Assembly: GCF_030817315.1 (NCBI RefSeq) | Contig: NZ_JAUSZF010000001.1 | Span: 1,720,501 to 1,784,500, forward strand | Direction: 5' to 3' | Source of the DNA: Sphingomonas faeni | GTDB taxonomy: Bacteria; Pseudomonadota; Alphaproteobacteria; Sphingomonadales; Sphingomonadaceae | Length of the DNA: 64,000 nt | Part shown: one piece after another, positions 25,110 to 34,649 of the stretch | Position numbering within the stretch: the stretch's first letter is position 1 | Layout: every line of letters begins with the position of its first letter | Notes under the pieces: generated by a model | What the model was told of the DNA's origin: nothing | Database searches by the model: none | The model's input: the letters and a program-made list of their open reading frames with translations, nothing else | Program-made: the position numbers and the translations under genes

Positions 25110-28100
25110 ATGCGCTTCTCGCGCTTCTTCATCACCCGGCCGATCTTCGCGGGCGTGATCGCGGTGATCATCACGATCGTCGGCGCGATCGCCTATATGA
25201 CGCTGCCGGTGTCGCAATATCCCGACATCGTCCCCCCCACCGTCACCGTCAGCGCGACCTATCCCGGCGCCTCCGCCGAGACGGTCGCAGAGACAGTCGC
25301 CGCGCCGATCGAGCAGGAGATCAACGGCGTCGACAACATGCTGTACCAGTCGTCGCAATCGACCGGCGACGGCAAGGTCACAATCACCGTCACCTTCAAG
25401 ATCGGCACCGACCTCGATGCCGCGCAGGTGCTCGTCCAGAACCGCGTCGCGGTCGCCGTCCCGCGCCTGCCCGAAGACGTCCAGCGCCTCGGCGTGGTGA
25501 CGCGGAAGACGTCGCCGGACTTCCTGATGGTGGTGAACCTCGTCTCGCCCGACAACTCGCTCGATCGCGGCTACATCTCCAACTACGCGCTGACGCAGGT
25601 CCGCGATCGCCTCAGCCGCATCGACGGCGTCGGCGACGTGCAGCTGTTCGGCGCGCGCGACTATTCGATGCGCGTCTGGATCGACCCCGGCCGCGCCGCC
25701 GCGCTAGACCTCACCGCCGGCGAGATCGTCGCCGCGTTGCGCGCACAGAACGTCCAGGTCGCCGCCGGCACGCTCGGCCAGCCGCCCTATGACAAGGGTA
25801 ACAGCGCCTTCCAGCTCAACGTCGAGACGCAGGGCCGCCTGACCGATCCGAAGCAGTTCGCGGACGTCGTCATTCGCACCGACGCACAAGGCCGCCAGGT
25901 CCGCGTCTCGGACGTCGCCCGCGTCGAGCTCGGTGCGCAGGATTACGGCGCCAACACCTATCTCAGCGGCAAGCCCACGGTCATCGCCGCGGTCTTCCAG
26001 CGTCCCGGCTCGAACGCGCTCGGCGCGGCGCAGGCCGTCACCGCCGAGATGGAAAGCATGTCGAAGCGCTTCCCCAAGGGCCTCGAATACAAGGTCATCT
26101 ACAACCCGACCGAGTTCATCGCGCAGTCGATCGACGCGGTGAAGCACACGCTCTTCGAGGCTATGATCCTCGTCGTACTGGTGATCCTCGTCTTCCTGCA
26201 AAAGTGGCGCGCGGCGATCATTCCGATCGTGGCCATCCCGGTCTCGCTGATCGGCACCTTCGCGGTGCTCGCCGCCGCCGGGTACAGCCTCAACAACCTC
26301 TCGCTGTTCGGGCTCGTCCTCGCGATCGGCATCGTCGTCGATGACGCGATCGTCGTGGTCGAGAATGTCGAGCGCAACCTCGAGCACGGGCTCTCCCCGT
26401 TGGAGGCAGCGCGTACGTCGATGGACGAAGTCTCGGGCGCGCTCGTCGCGATCGTGCTCGTGCTGTGCGCGGTGTTCATCCCGACCGTGTTCCTCACCGG
26501 GCTGTCGGGCGCGTTCTACCGCCAGTTCGCGGTGACGATCTCGACCGCGACGATCATCTCGCTGCTGATCTCGCTGACGCTGTCGCCAGCGCTCGCCGCG
26601 ATGCTGCTCAAGCCGACCGCGCCTGCGGACTCCGGCAACCGCGTGACCCGCACGCTGCGGCGCGCCGGCGACGCCTTCAACCGCGGGTTCGAGCGGATGA
26701 GCGACAGCTATGCCCGCCTCACCGCGCGCCTCGTCACCGCGCCGCGCCGGATGATGGTCGCCTATGCCGCGCTGATCGCAGTCACGGTCGGCGTGTTCAT
26801 GGTCACCCCGTCGGGCTTCGTCCCCGCGCAGGATCAGGGCTACTTCCTGACCGTCATCCAGCTTCCGCCCGGCTCCTCGGTCGAGCGCACCGATGCCGTC
26901 ATGCAGAAGGTCGCGAAACGCATCCTGCCGCTCGCCGGCGTCAAGGGCGCGGTCATGCTCGCAGGCTTCGACGGCCCCTCGCAGACGCTCGCCCCCAACT
27001 CGGCCGCCGCGTACATCCCGCTCAAGAGCTTCGAGGAACGCAAGAAGCTCGGCGTCACGCTGGCCAGCATCATGGCGGAATCGCAGAAGGCGACCGGCGA
27101 CATCACCGAAGCGCGCCTGCTGATCGTCCCGCCACCGTTGATCCAGGGCATCGGCTCGGCCGGCGGCTATCGCCTGATGGTGCAGGACCAGGGCGGCCAC
27201 GGTTACGCCGACCTCGGCAAGACGAGCTACGCGCTGATCGGCCAGGCGAACCAGACCAAGGGTCTCGCCCAGGTCTACACCTTCTTCGACACCGCCACCC
27301 CGCGCATCTTCGCCGACGTCGACCGCGCCAAGGCCAACCTCTTGGGCGTCCCCCCGGAGCGCGTGTTCGAGGCGTTGCAAGTCTATCTCGGCTCGGCCTT
27401 CGTCAACGACTTCAACCTGCTCGGCCGCACCTACCGCGTCACGGCACAGGCCGACGCACCGTTCCGCAACACCACCGCGGACATCGCCAACCTCAAGACG
27501 CGCTCCAATTCGGGCCGGATGGTCCCGGTCGGCTCGGTCTCGACCTTCAAGGACAAGACCGGCCCGTACCGCGTCGTCCGCTACAACCTCTTCCCCGCGG
27601 TCGAGGTCGATGGCGACACCGCCAAGGGCTATTCGTCCGGCCAGTCGCTGGTCGCGATGGAGAAGCTCGCCGATGCGTCGCTGCCTGCCGGCTACGCGCA
27701 TGAATGGACCGGCATCGCCTACCAGCAGAAGGCCGCCGGCAGCACCGCCGCGCTCGTCTTCGGCATGGCGGTGGTGTTCGTCTTCCTCGTCCTCGCCGCG
27801 CAGTACGAGAGCCTGACGTTGCCGCTCGCGATCATCCTGATCGTACCGATGTGCCTTTTGGCCGCGATGACCGGCGTAAACCTGCGAGGCATGGACAACA
27901 ACGTCCTCACCCAGATCGGCCTGGTCGTGCTGATTGCCTTGGCGGCGAAGAACGCGATCCTCGTGGTCGAGTTCGCCAAGCAGGCCGAGGAACAGGACGG
28001 TCTCACCCCGGTCGAGGCCGCGGTCCGCGCGGCGAAGGACCGGTTGCGACCGATCCTGATGACGAGCTTCGCGTTCATCCTCGGCGCCGTGCCGCTGGTG

Positions 28101-28286
28101 ATCGCGACCGGTGCCGGCGCGGAACTCCGCCAGGCGCTCGGGACGGCCGTGTTCTTCGGGATGATTGGCGTGACCGGGTTCGGGCTACTCTTCACCCCCA
28201 CCTTCTATGTCGTCGCACGGGCGCTGGCGCTGCGGTTCGAACGCCGCCGTCCCGCCCCCGCCGCGACCCTTCAGCTAGCCGAATAG
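25110..28286 (+). CDS. RND multidrug efflux pump, inner-membrane permease (HAE1)
   Basis: Proton-driven drug exporter of the AcrB/MexF class, 1058 aa. ATG 25110 follows GAGGA and starts MRFSRFFITRPIFAGVIAVI; an upstream in-frame ATG would add a non-homologous extension. Twelve transmembrane helices are expected, and the proton-relay Asp pair is visible in LAIGIVVDDAIVVVENVERN. Other family motifs: LPVSQYPDIVPPTVTVSATY, GFVPAQDQGYFLTVIQLPPG, and the second-half TQIGLVVLIALAAKNAILVV. The substrate range is unknown, but the HAE1 type usually exports hydrophobic compounds and antibiotics. Confidence 0.96.
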   Translation: MRFSRFFITRPIFAGVIAVIITIVGAIAYMTLPVSQYPDIVPPTVTVSATYPGASAETVAETVAAPIEQEINGVDNMLYQSSQSTGDGKVTITVTFKIGTDLDAAQVLVQNRVAVAVPRLPEDVQRLGVVTRKTSPDFLMVVNLVSPDNSLDRGYISNYALTQVRDRLSRIDGVGDVQLFGARDYSMRVWIDPGRAAALDLTAGEIVAALRAQNVQVAAGTLGQPPYDKGNSAFQLNVETQGRLTDPKQFADVVIRTDAQGRQVRVSDVARVELGAQDYGANTYLSGKPTVIAAVFQRPGSNALGAAQAVTAEMESMSKRFPKGLEYKVIYNPTEFIAQSIDAVKHTLFEAMILVVLVILVFLQKWRAAIIPIVAIPVSLIGTFAVLAAAGYSLNNLSLFGLVLAIGIVVDDAIVVVENVERNLEHGLSPLEAARTSMDEVSGALVAIVLVLCAVFIPTVFLTGLSGAFYRQFAVTISTATIISLLISLTLSPALAAMLLKPTAPADSGNRVTRTLRRAGDAFNRGFERMSDSYARLTARLVTAPRRMMVAYAALIAVTVGVFMVTPSGFVPAQDQGYFLTVIQLPPGSSVERTDAVMQKVAKRILPLAGVKGAVMLAGFDGPSQTLAPNSAAAYIPLKSFEERKKLGVTLASIMAESQKATGDITEARLLIVPPPLIQGIGSAGGYRLMVQDQGGHGYADLGKTSYALIGQANQTKGLAQVYTFFDTATPRIFADVDRAKANLLGVPPERVFEALQVYLGSAFVNDFNLLGRTYRVTAQADAPFRNTTADIANLKTRSNSGRMVPVGSVSTFKDKTGPYRVVRYNLFPAVEVDGDTAKGYSSGQSLVAMEKLADASLPAGYAHEWTGIAYQQKAAGSTAALVFGMAVVFVFLVLAAQYESLTLPLAIILIVPMCLLAAMTGVNLRGMDNNVLTQIGLVVLIALAAKNAILVVEFAKQAEEQDGLTPVEAAVRAAKDRLRPILMTSFAFILGAVPLVIATGAGAELRQALGTAVFFGMIGVTGFGLLFTPTFYVVARALALRFERRRPAPAATLQLAE

Positions 28287-28296
28287 GACCAGCAAC

Positions 28297-29709
28297 ATGA
28301 AGTCCGCCCTCCTCGCGAGCCTCTCGGCGCTGACGCTCGCCGCGTGCGCCGCTGGCCCCGACTATGTCGCGCCGATCACCCCACCCAAGGCGGCGGCGTC
28401 GTTCGTGACCGCCAACGCCGCAACCGTCACGACCGCGCCCGACAACGACTGGTGGCGGATGTACCGCGACCCGGTCCTCGACGGCCTCGTCGCGGATGCG
28501 CTCGCAGCGAACACCGACCTGCGCGTCGCGGTCGCACGGCTCGACAGCGCGCGCGCATCATTGCGCGGCGCGAAGACCGACCGCGAGCCACAGGTGAACG
28601 CCGGCGCGAGCGGCAATTACTCCCGCACCTCGCAACTCCAGAACCTCCCCGGTTTCGACCGCGAACGCGCCACCTACGATGTCGGCCTCGACGTCAGCTA
28701 CGAAGTCGATCTCGCCGGCCGGGTCCGCCGCAACGTCGAAGCCGCACGCGGCGACGTCGGTGCGGCACAAGCCGATGCGGACGCCGTCCGTGTCTCGATC
28801 GTCGCCGCCACCACGCGCGCCTATGTCGACGCGGCCTCGTCCGCCGAACGCCTCGTGGTTGCCAAGCGGATCGTCGACCTACTCGACAAATCGAACACGC
28901 TGACCGGCAAGCGCGTCGACGCCGGCCGCGCTGCTCGTCTCGATCAGGTCCGTATCGCCGCACTCCGCGACCAGCGCGCCGCCAACATCCCGCAGATCGA
29001 AGCCGAGCGCCAAGCCGCGCTCTTCCGCCTCGCCACGCTCACCGGCCGCACCCCGCAGGACCTCCCCGCAACCGCCGGTGCCCGCACCACCACGCCGCGG
29101 CTAGACCAGCCCATCCCGATCGGTGACGGCGCCACGCTGCTCGCCCGCCGCCCCGACGTCCACGCCGCCGAACGTCGCCTCGCCGCGGCCACCGCGCGGA
29201 TCGGCGTCCAGACCTCGCAACTCTATCCGCAGATCTCGCTCGGCGGCTCGATCGGCTCGACCGCGCTCAGCGTCGGCGACATCTTCACCGGCGGCCCGAT
29301 CCGCTGGCTGCTCGGCCCGCTCCTGAACTGGTCGCTCAACCAGTCCGCGGCGCGCGCGCGCATCGCCGGCGCCGAGGCGGACACCCGCGGCGCACTCGCC
29401 AATTTCGACGGCAGCGTCCTCACCGCATTGGAGGAAACCGAGACCGCGCTGTCCAACTACGCCCGCGAACTCGATCGCCGCACGCAACTCCAGTCCGCGC
29501 ACGACAACGCCGCCACCGCCGCTCGCATCACTCGCGCCCGCCAACGCGAAGGCCAGATCGACTTCCTCGACGTCCTCGACGCCGAACGGACGCTGGCCGA
29601 TACCGATACCGACCTCGCCGCCGCCGACGCGCGCATCGCGGGTGCGCAAGTCGACCTGTTCCGTGCGCTGGGCGGTGGCTGGCAGGCGCCAAGTCGCCCG
29701 GCCGCATGA
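28297..29709 (+). CDS. Efflux outer-membrane channel lipoprotein (NodT/OprM type)
   Basis: TolC-like outer-membrane factor completing the tripartite pump. A lipoprotein signal is present (MKSALLASLSALTLAACAAG, lipobox LAAC). The mature start is typical: GPDYVAPITPPKAAASF, then DNDWWRMYRDPVLDGLVADA. The two repeated helical hairpins of the OEP domain are visible, including SYEVDLAGRVRRNVEAARGD and RQREGQIDFLDVLDAERTL near the C-terminus. It starts 10 bp after the pump gene. No clear stem-loop follows. Confidence 0.94.
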   Translation: MKSALLASLSALTLAACAAGPDYVAPITPPKAAASFVTANAATVTTAPDNDWWRMYRDPVLDGLVADALAANTDLRVAVARLDSARASLRGAKTDREPQVNAGASGNYSRTSQLQNLPGFDRERATYDVGLDVSYEVDLAGRVRRNVEAARGDVGAAQADADAVRVSIVAATTRAYVDAASSAERLVVAKRIVDLLDKSNTLTGKRVDAGRAARLDQVRIAALRDQRAANIPQIEAERQAALFRLATLTGRTPQDLPATAGARTTTPRLDQPIPIGDGATLLARRPDVHAAERRLAAATARIGVQTSQLYPQISLGGSIGSTALSVGDIFTGGPIRWLLGPLLNWSLNQSAARARIAGAEADTRGALANFDGSVLTALEETETALSNYARELDRRTQLQSAHDNAATAARITRARQREGQIDFLDVLDAERTLADTDTDLAAADARIAGAQVDLFRALGGGWQAPSRPAA

Positions 29710-29800
29710 GGTAGATGCGATCACACCCGATGCGTTAACTAACTTGATACTGTATGAGGCGATTAAAGCAGATTAAGTCTGACGACGAACGGACCGCGAT

Positions 29801-30076
29801 ATGACCGACGACAGCGAGCAAACGGATACGAATGCCGCAGCGTGGCGTGATCGGGCCGCGTATCACGAGGATCGGGCTGCGCAGGAACGGGTACTTGCCG
29901 TTTCCGCGCGCTCGGACGCGGCCTATATCGCGCATCGGGTATTGGGCGAACGCCATCTTCAACTTGCGGCGACAGCCGGACTGGTCGCGGGAATGCCGGA
30001 TGCCGAACCATCGCAAAGCTCGTCGCTCGAGCAGACCGGCGAACTGATCCGCAAGAGTTACGGCGACGTCGAATAG
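29801..30076 (+). CDS. Hypothetical protein (91 aa)
   Basis: Short acidic, helix-prone protein: WRDRAAYHEDRAAQERVLAV, then ARSDAAYIAHRVLGERHLQL, and an acidic, Ser-rich tail. No domain or membrane segment is recognised. ATG 29801 has only a weak GGA-containing upstream sequence. Composition (balanced charges, few rare residues) favours real coding over the opposing frames in the same bases. It is not clearly part of the pump operon (91-bp gap). Confidence 0.5.
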   Translation: MTDDSEQTDTNAAAWRDRAAYHEDRAAQERVLAVSARSDAAYIAHRVLGERHLQLAATAGLVAGMPDAEPSQSSSLEQTGELIRKSYGDVE

Positions 30077-30098
30077 CCGCCCATCCGACCGGGCAATG

Positions 30099-30416
30099 TC
30101 AGGCGATGTCGGCCTTGCCGAGATTGATCTCGTCGTAGAGCGCGAGCAACGCGGTCACTTCCTCGACCACGGTCTCCTGCTCGGCACGCCAGCGCGCGGT
30201 GGCATCGTGCGACGGCACGCCGTCCTGACCATCATGCAGGGTAAAGCCTTGATCGATCAACCAGATCGCATCGCTCGCCCGCGACCGTTGCCGTCGCAGG
30301 TGATAGACCCATTGCTCGATGATCCCCGAAGGTACCAGTCTATCCAGATCGCCCATGACGCCGCGGTACGGCAACGCCGACGCCAATACCAGCCTCTGGA
30401 AATTTTGCCGAAACAT
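30099..30416 (-). CDS. Hypothetical protein (about 105 aa)
   Basis: Minus-strand frame ending TVVEEVTALLALYDEINLGK ADIA. The preferred start is an internal ATG (MFRQNFQRLVLASALPYRG), because the longer frame, which begins at 30581 and overlaps the divergent lactonase start, adds about 55 residues with poor coding character. The remaining protein has several Trp/Tyr and balanced charges (GIIEQWVYHLRRQRSRASDA, IWLIDQGFTLHDG) and looks globular. No domain is recognised and no Shine-Dalgarno precedes this ATG, so the start is uncertain. Confidence 0.5.
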   Translation of the reverse strand: MFRQNFQRLVLASALPYRGVMGDLDRLVPSGIIEQWVYHLRRQRSRASDAIWLIDQGFTLHDGQDGVPSHDATARWRAEQETVVEEVTALLALYDEINLGKADIA

Positions 30417-30579
30417 CTGCGCGTTGGGGCGGATATCGACACTAACCGCAGTATCAAATCCGGCTACACTATCGTCGGCGCGGCACTGTAGTGACGATTT
30501 CCTCCCGCACCGTTCCGTGATCGAGCGCTGACCTGAATTGGGATGCGACGGGGGGCCGACTGCGGCTAGAAGCCATCGC

Positions 30580-31632
30580 ATGACGCTTCCCGACCCCCGC
30601 CCCGACGCCGAAACCGCGCAATCGCTCTGGATCGGTACCTATGCCTGCGGTGGCGGTGCGGGCGTCTATCCGCTTAGCGAGACCGGCACGCTCGGTGCGC
30701 CTTACACCGACGCACGCAACGCATCGTTCGGTACATATTCGTCGCGGTTCGACCTCCATTACCTGGTCGACGAGCGAAACGACGGCGCACTCGGCGTGTA
30801 TCGTCACACGATCTCCGGTTGGGTTCGGCTGGCACATGTCCCGGTCGATGGAGCCGCGCCGTGCCACGTCGCGCTGGACCGCACCCAGTCCTGCATCGCG
30901 ACCGCGAACTACGCGAGCGGCAGCGTCTCGCTATTCCGCCTGGACCCGGCGAGCGGACTGCCGATCGGCCAGCCGATGGTGCACGCCAATGACGGCAGCG
31001 GCCCCAATCCCGAACGCCAGCAATCGCCGCACGCGCACTGGGTCGGCTTCGGTCTCGACAACCGGTTCCTGTATGTCGCGGATTTGGGGACCGACGAGGT
31101 GCTCGCCTTTGCGGTCGATACGGAACGGGGTGCGCTCGGCGAACCACACACCGCCTTCAAGGCCGCTCCCGGATCGGGACCACGACACCTGCTGTTCCAC
31201 GAGCAACACCCGCGCTCGGTGTATCTAGCCTGCGAACTCGACAGCACCCTCGTCGCGCTCGACGTCGACGAAGCCGATCTGAAGCGTCGCGCGTCACTAT
31301 CGACCCTGCCCGCAGAATGGCACGGCGCGAACATCGTCGCGCATATCGGCGCCAACGCCGCGGGCGATCGTCTGTACGTCTCCAACCGCGGCCACGACAG
31401 CATCGCCGTGTTCGCTCTAGACGAAGGCGGCGACCCGACCCTCCTCCAGCATATCGCCAGCGGAGGCGCATCGCCGCGCTTCTTCGTAATGGTGGAAGAG
31501 GAACATCGGATGATCGTCATCCACGAACGCGATCAGCGCGTGACGATGCTCGATATCCTGCCGGACGGGACGCTCGCCCCGACCGACTACGCGGTGCACG
31601 TACCCGGCGCCGCGTTCGCCTTCATCGCCTAG
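30580..31632 (+). CDS. Lactonase family protein (YbhE/7-bladed beta-propeller)
   Basis: Seven-bladed beta-propeller of the 6-phosphogluconolactonase (YbhE) fold, probably hydrolysing sugar-acid lactones. ATG 30580 starts MTLPDPRPDAETAQSLWIGT. Family motifs include APCHVALDRTQSCIATANYA, SPHAHWVGFGLDNRFLYVAD, GPRHLLFHEQHPRSVYLACE and LYVSNRGHDSIAVFAL. The length is 350 aa, typical. No signal peptide is visible. There are no pentose-phosphate genes nearby, so the physiological lactone is not known. Confidence 0.85.
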   Translation: MTLPDPRPDAETAQSLWIGTYACGGGAGVYPLSETGTLGAPYTDARNASFGTYSSRFDLHYLVDERNDGALGVYRHTISGWVRLAHVPVDGAAPCHVALDRTQSCIATANYASGSVSLFRLDPASGLPIGQPMVHANDGSGPNPERQQSPHAHWVGFGLDNRFLYVADLGTDEVLAFAVDTERGALGEPHTAFKAAPGSGPRHLLFHEQHPRSVYLACELDSTLVALDVDEADLKRRASLSTLPAEWHGANIVAHIGANAAGDRLYVSNRGHDSIAVFALDEGGDPTLLQHIASGGASPRFFVMVEEEHRMIVIHERDQRVTMLDILPDGTLAPTDYAVHVPGAAFAFIA

Positions 31633-31669
31633 CTGACGCTGGCGATCGGCAGCGACACCTGGAGCCCGG

Positions 31670-33214
31670 TCAATCCGCCGCGATCGGCCCTTGTGGAGGG
31701 CTCGCGCGCCGCGTGAACCAGACGATGATCACCATCGCCAAGCATAGCCAAGCCGAGATACGGAACAGGTCGGTCGACGCGAGCAGGTACGCCTGCGCCA
31801 CCATCTGCCGCGTGATCGCACCCGCCGCCTGCACGTCGGTCAGCCCCATCCGCGTCAGCGCACCCTGCGCCATCTGGTAGGGCGAACCGGTCCCGATCGC
31901 CTCCGACAACCGGCTCTGGTGCAGCGTCTCGCGACGATCCCACGCCGTCGTGATAATCGACGCGGCGAAGCTGCCCGAGGTGATCCGCGCGAAGTTCGAA
32001 ATGCCCGTCGCCGACGGCAGCCGCTCGGCCGGGATACGGTCGAGCGAGATCGTCAGCATCGCGAGGAAGAACGTGCTCATCGCGATACCCTGCACCATCA
32101 GCGGCAGCATCAGGTCATAGAAGCTCGCCCCCGTCGTGTAGCCCGAGCGCAGGTAATAGGAGTAGCCGAACGACGCGAACGCCACAGTGGCGAGGATGCG
32201 CGCATCGATCTTGCCGCTCAACCGCGCCACGAACGGCGTCAGGATAACCGCGACCGCGCCCGATGGTGCGGCGACCAGCCCCGCCCACGTCGCGGTGTAG
32301 CCGAGCTGCGTCTGCAACCACAGCGGCAGCAGCAGCGTGTTGGCGAAGAACACCGCATAGCCGAGACAGAACGCGATCGTGCCGATCGTGAAGTTGCGGC
32401 TCTTGAACAGCGACAGGTTCACAGCCGGGTTGGCGTCGGTCAGTTCCCAGATGATCCAGCCGATGAAACCGATCGCGGCGACGACCGCGGCGATGACGAT
32501 CCGGTCGGCGGCGAACCAGTCGTCGTTCTTGCCGAGATCGAGCACGATCTGCAGCGCACCGACCCACACCACCAGCAGGATCAGCCCGACCTGGTCGATC
32601 GGCAATTTCCGCGTCGGCGTGTCGCGCTTGCCGAGCTTGTTCCAGCACACGAACGCGCAGAACATTCCGAACGGCACGTTGATGAGGAAAATCCAGCTCC
32701 AGTGATAGTTATCGGAGATGTAGCCGCCGAGGATCGGCCCCATGATCGGCGCGACCAGTGTCGTCATCGACCAGATGCCGAGCGCAGTGGAGCGTTTATG
32801 GACGGGGAAGATCGCGATCAGCAGCGCCTGGCTGCCCGGAATCATCGGCCCCGACACCGCGCCCTGGAGAATGCGGAAGCCGATCAGCGACGGCAGATCC
32901 CACGCGATCCCGCAAAGAAACGACGCGATCGTGAACAGGAAGACCGACACGCAGAACGTCCGCACCACGCCGAAACGGCCCATCAGCCAGCCGGTCAGCG
33001 GCACCGCCACGCCGTTGGCGACGGCGAACGCGGTCACGATCCAAGTGGAGTTGTCACTGGAAACGCCGAGATTGCCCGCGATGGTGGGGAGCGAGACGTT
33101 GGCGATCGTGGTGTCGAGCACCTGCATGAACGTGCCAAGCGCGAGCGCGAATGCGGTTAGCGCGAGCGAGCCGCCGACGAGAGGGGCGGGACCGGCGCCG
33201 GAAGGTGCTGCCAT
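31670..33214 (-). CDS. emrB: MFS multidrug exporter, EmrB/QacA (DHA2) family
   Basis: Fourteen-helix drug:proton antiporter. The N-terminal motif LDTTIANVSLPTIAGNLGVS is the DHA2 signature, followed by STWIVTAFAVANGVAVPLTG and GRFGVVRTFCVSVFLF (motif A region), and RILQGAVSGPMIPGSQALLI (motif C-like). The length (514 aa) is normal. It is the last gene of a marR-outer-membrane factor-emrA-emrB unit, with a 271-bp gap to emrA that is filled by palindromic repeats, so it may be less expressed or separately transcribed. Confidence 0.93.
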   Translation of the reverse strand: MAAPSGAGPAPLVGGSLALTAFALALGTFMQVLDTTIANVSLPTIAGNLGVSSDNSTWIVTAFAVANGVAVPLTGWLMGRFGVVRTFCVSVFLFTIASFLCGIAWDLPSLIGFRILQGAVSGPMIPGSQALLIAIFPVHKRSTALGIWSMTTLVAPIMGPILGGYISDNYHWSWIFLINVPFGMFCAFVCWNKLGKRDTPTRKLPIDQVGLILLVVWVGALQIVLDLGKNDDWFAADRIVIAAVVAAIGFIGWIIWELTDANPAVNLSLFKSRNFTIGTIAFCLGYAVFFANTLLLPLWLQTQLGYTATWAGLVAAPSGAVAVILTPFVARLSGKIDARILATVAFASFGYSYYLRSGYTTGASFYDLMLPLMVQGIAMSTFFLAMLTISLDRIPAERLPSATGISNFARITSGSFAASIITTAWDRRETLHQSRLSEAIGTGSPYQMAQGALTRMGLTDVQAAGAITRQMVAQAYLLASTDLFRISAWLCLAMVIIVWFTRRASPPQGPIAAD

Positions 33215-33255
33215 TATGCGTCGCTCCGCTGAGGAGGGAAAACCCCAACCAAGCC

Positions 33256-33360
33256 ACCACCCCGGCGAAGGCCGGGGCCCAATTGGGGAACGCTGCTGAC
33301 GAAAGACGGCACGCCGTTACGACCACCTTTCCAACTGGGCCCCGGCCCCCGCCGGGGTGG
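33256..33360. repeat. Intergenic palindromic repeat pair, family B (copy 3)
   Basis: ACCACCCCGGCGAAGGCCGG with CCCAATTGGGGAACG and, about 60 bp on, CCCGGCCCCCGCCGGGGTGG. Same class as 19005 and 24961. Located in the emrB-emrA gap. Confidence 0.85.
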
Positions 33361-33390
33361 TGCGCCCAACACAGCGAACCGCCCGCTACT

Positions 33391-33447
33391 TGTTTCCCCG
33401 CGAAGGCGGGGACCCAGACTGGACTCCCGCCTTCGCGGGAGAACAAG
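33391..33447. repeat. Intergenic palindromic repeat, family B' (copy 3)
   Basis: The best-preserved B' unit: TTTCCCCGCGAAGGCGGGG, the pseudo-palindrome GACCCAGACTGGACTCC, then CCCGCCTTCGCGGGAGAACA. Confidence 0.85.
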
Positions 33448-33485
33448 ACGATGGCAGACGTCAGCGTGGATCACCCGCGCAATCA

Positions 33486-34649
33486 TCACCGGTTAGCCGC
33501 AATGATCTGGCGGATCTTCGCGTCGACCGCAGCATCCCCCTGCCCGGTCGCCAGCCCCTTATACGCCGCCACCGCCGGCCGCCCGACCATCGTCCCAGAC
33601 TTGTCCGCCGTATCGACGATCGCGTTCACCGACAGCCCGACGCGCAACGGGTTCCGCCGCAGCTCACCCTTGTCGAGCGCAATCCGAACCGGCACCCGCT
33701 GCGTGATCTTGATCCAATTCCCGCTCGCGTTCTGCGGCGGCAACAGCGCGAACGCATTGCCGCTACCCGCGCCAAGCCCGACGATACGCCCGTGATAGAT
33801 CAGGTCATCGCCATACATATCGGCCGTAACCGTAGCCGCCTGCCCGATCCGCAGATCGCGCAACTGCGTCTCGCGGAAGTTCGCGTCGACCCACACCCGG
33901 TCGAGCGGTACCACCGCCATCAGCGGCATCCCCGCCGAAACCTGCTGCCCGAGCTGAACCGTCCGCTGCGCCACTACGCCGTCGATCGGCGCGACCACGT
34001 GCATGTGGCTTCGCGTGATCGCTGCACGACGATAGGCCGCGATCGCCGCCAGCACCGCCGGGTTGTTCGAAACCGTGGTGCCGACCACGCCGTTACGCGA
34101 CTGCGCCTGTTGGCTGCGCGCCAGTTGCAGCGTCGCGCTCGCGACCTTCACCTGATCCGCGGCATGGCTCAGTTCCTCGCCCGAGATCGCGCCTTCCGCG
34201 GCCGCCCCGCGACGACGCGCGAGATCGTTCCGCGCCCGCGCCAGTTCGGCCTCCGCCTGCACGACCGCGGCCCCGGTCTCGTTCACCTTCGAGAAGTCCG
34301 ACCGCGTCGCACGTACGGCGCGCGCCAACTCAGCTTCCGCCGAGGCGAGGCCGACATCCGCAGTCGCGGCGTCTAGGTCGATTAGCGGCTGGCCCGCCTT
34401 CACGACCTGCGTGTTGTCGGCGTGGATCGCAGTCACCTGCCCCGGATCGCGCGCGGTGATCGCCACCACGTCCCCCGCGACATAGGCGTCGTCGGTCTCC
34501 TGTTCGGGCGCGGCGAGCAGGAAGTGGAACACCGCCCACACGATCGCGCCGATCACGACGACCACGCCCAGGATCGTCAACGCGCGCTTGCGTGCACGCG
34601 GGTTGCCGGCCGGAGCAGCGGCGGGTGCCGGCGTTTGCGTATCGGTCAT
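33486..34649 (-). CDS. emrA: HlyD-family membrane fusion protein, EmrA type
   Basis: Periplasmic adaptor for the EmrB pump (387 aa). One N-terminal transmembrane helix is visible (ALTILGVVVVIGAIVWAVFH). Then come the biotinyl/lipoyl half-motif DVVAITARDPGQVTAIHADN, a long coiled-coil arm (ADVGLASAEAELARAVRATR and on) and the second half AAITRSHMHVVAPIDGVVAQ. The start overlaps the stop of the upstream outer-membrane factor by 4 bases (ATGA), so they are coupled. Confidence 0.93.
   Translation of the reverse strand: MTDTQTPAPAAAPAGNPRARKRALTILGVVVVIGAIVWAVFHFLLAAPEQETDDAYVAGDVVAITARDPGQVTAIHADNTQVVKAGQPLIDLDAATADVGLASAEAELARAVRATRSDFSKVNETGAAVVQAEAELARARNDLARRRGAAAEGAISGEELSHAADQVKVASATLQLARSQQAQSRNGVVGTTVSNNPAVLAAIAAYRRAAITRSHMHVVAPIDGVVAQRTVQLGQQVSAGMPLMAVVPLDRVWVDANFRETQLRDLRIGQAATVTADMYGDDLIYHGRIVGLGAGSGNAFALLPPQNASGNWIKITQRVPVRIALDKGELRRNPLRVGLSVNAIVDTADKSGTMVGRPAVAAYKGLATGQGDAAVDAKIRQIIAANR

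Noticed and set aside
25704..27701. 665-codon open frame antisense to the RND pump gene
   Set aside because: Shadow of codon bias in the pump gene; Arg/Asp/Glu/His-rich without hydrophobic core.
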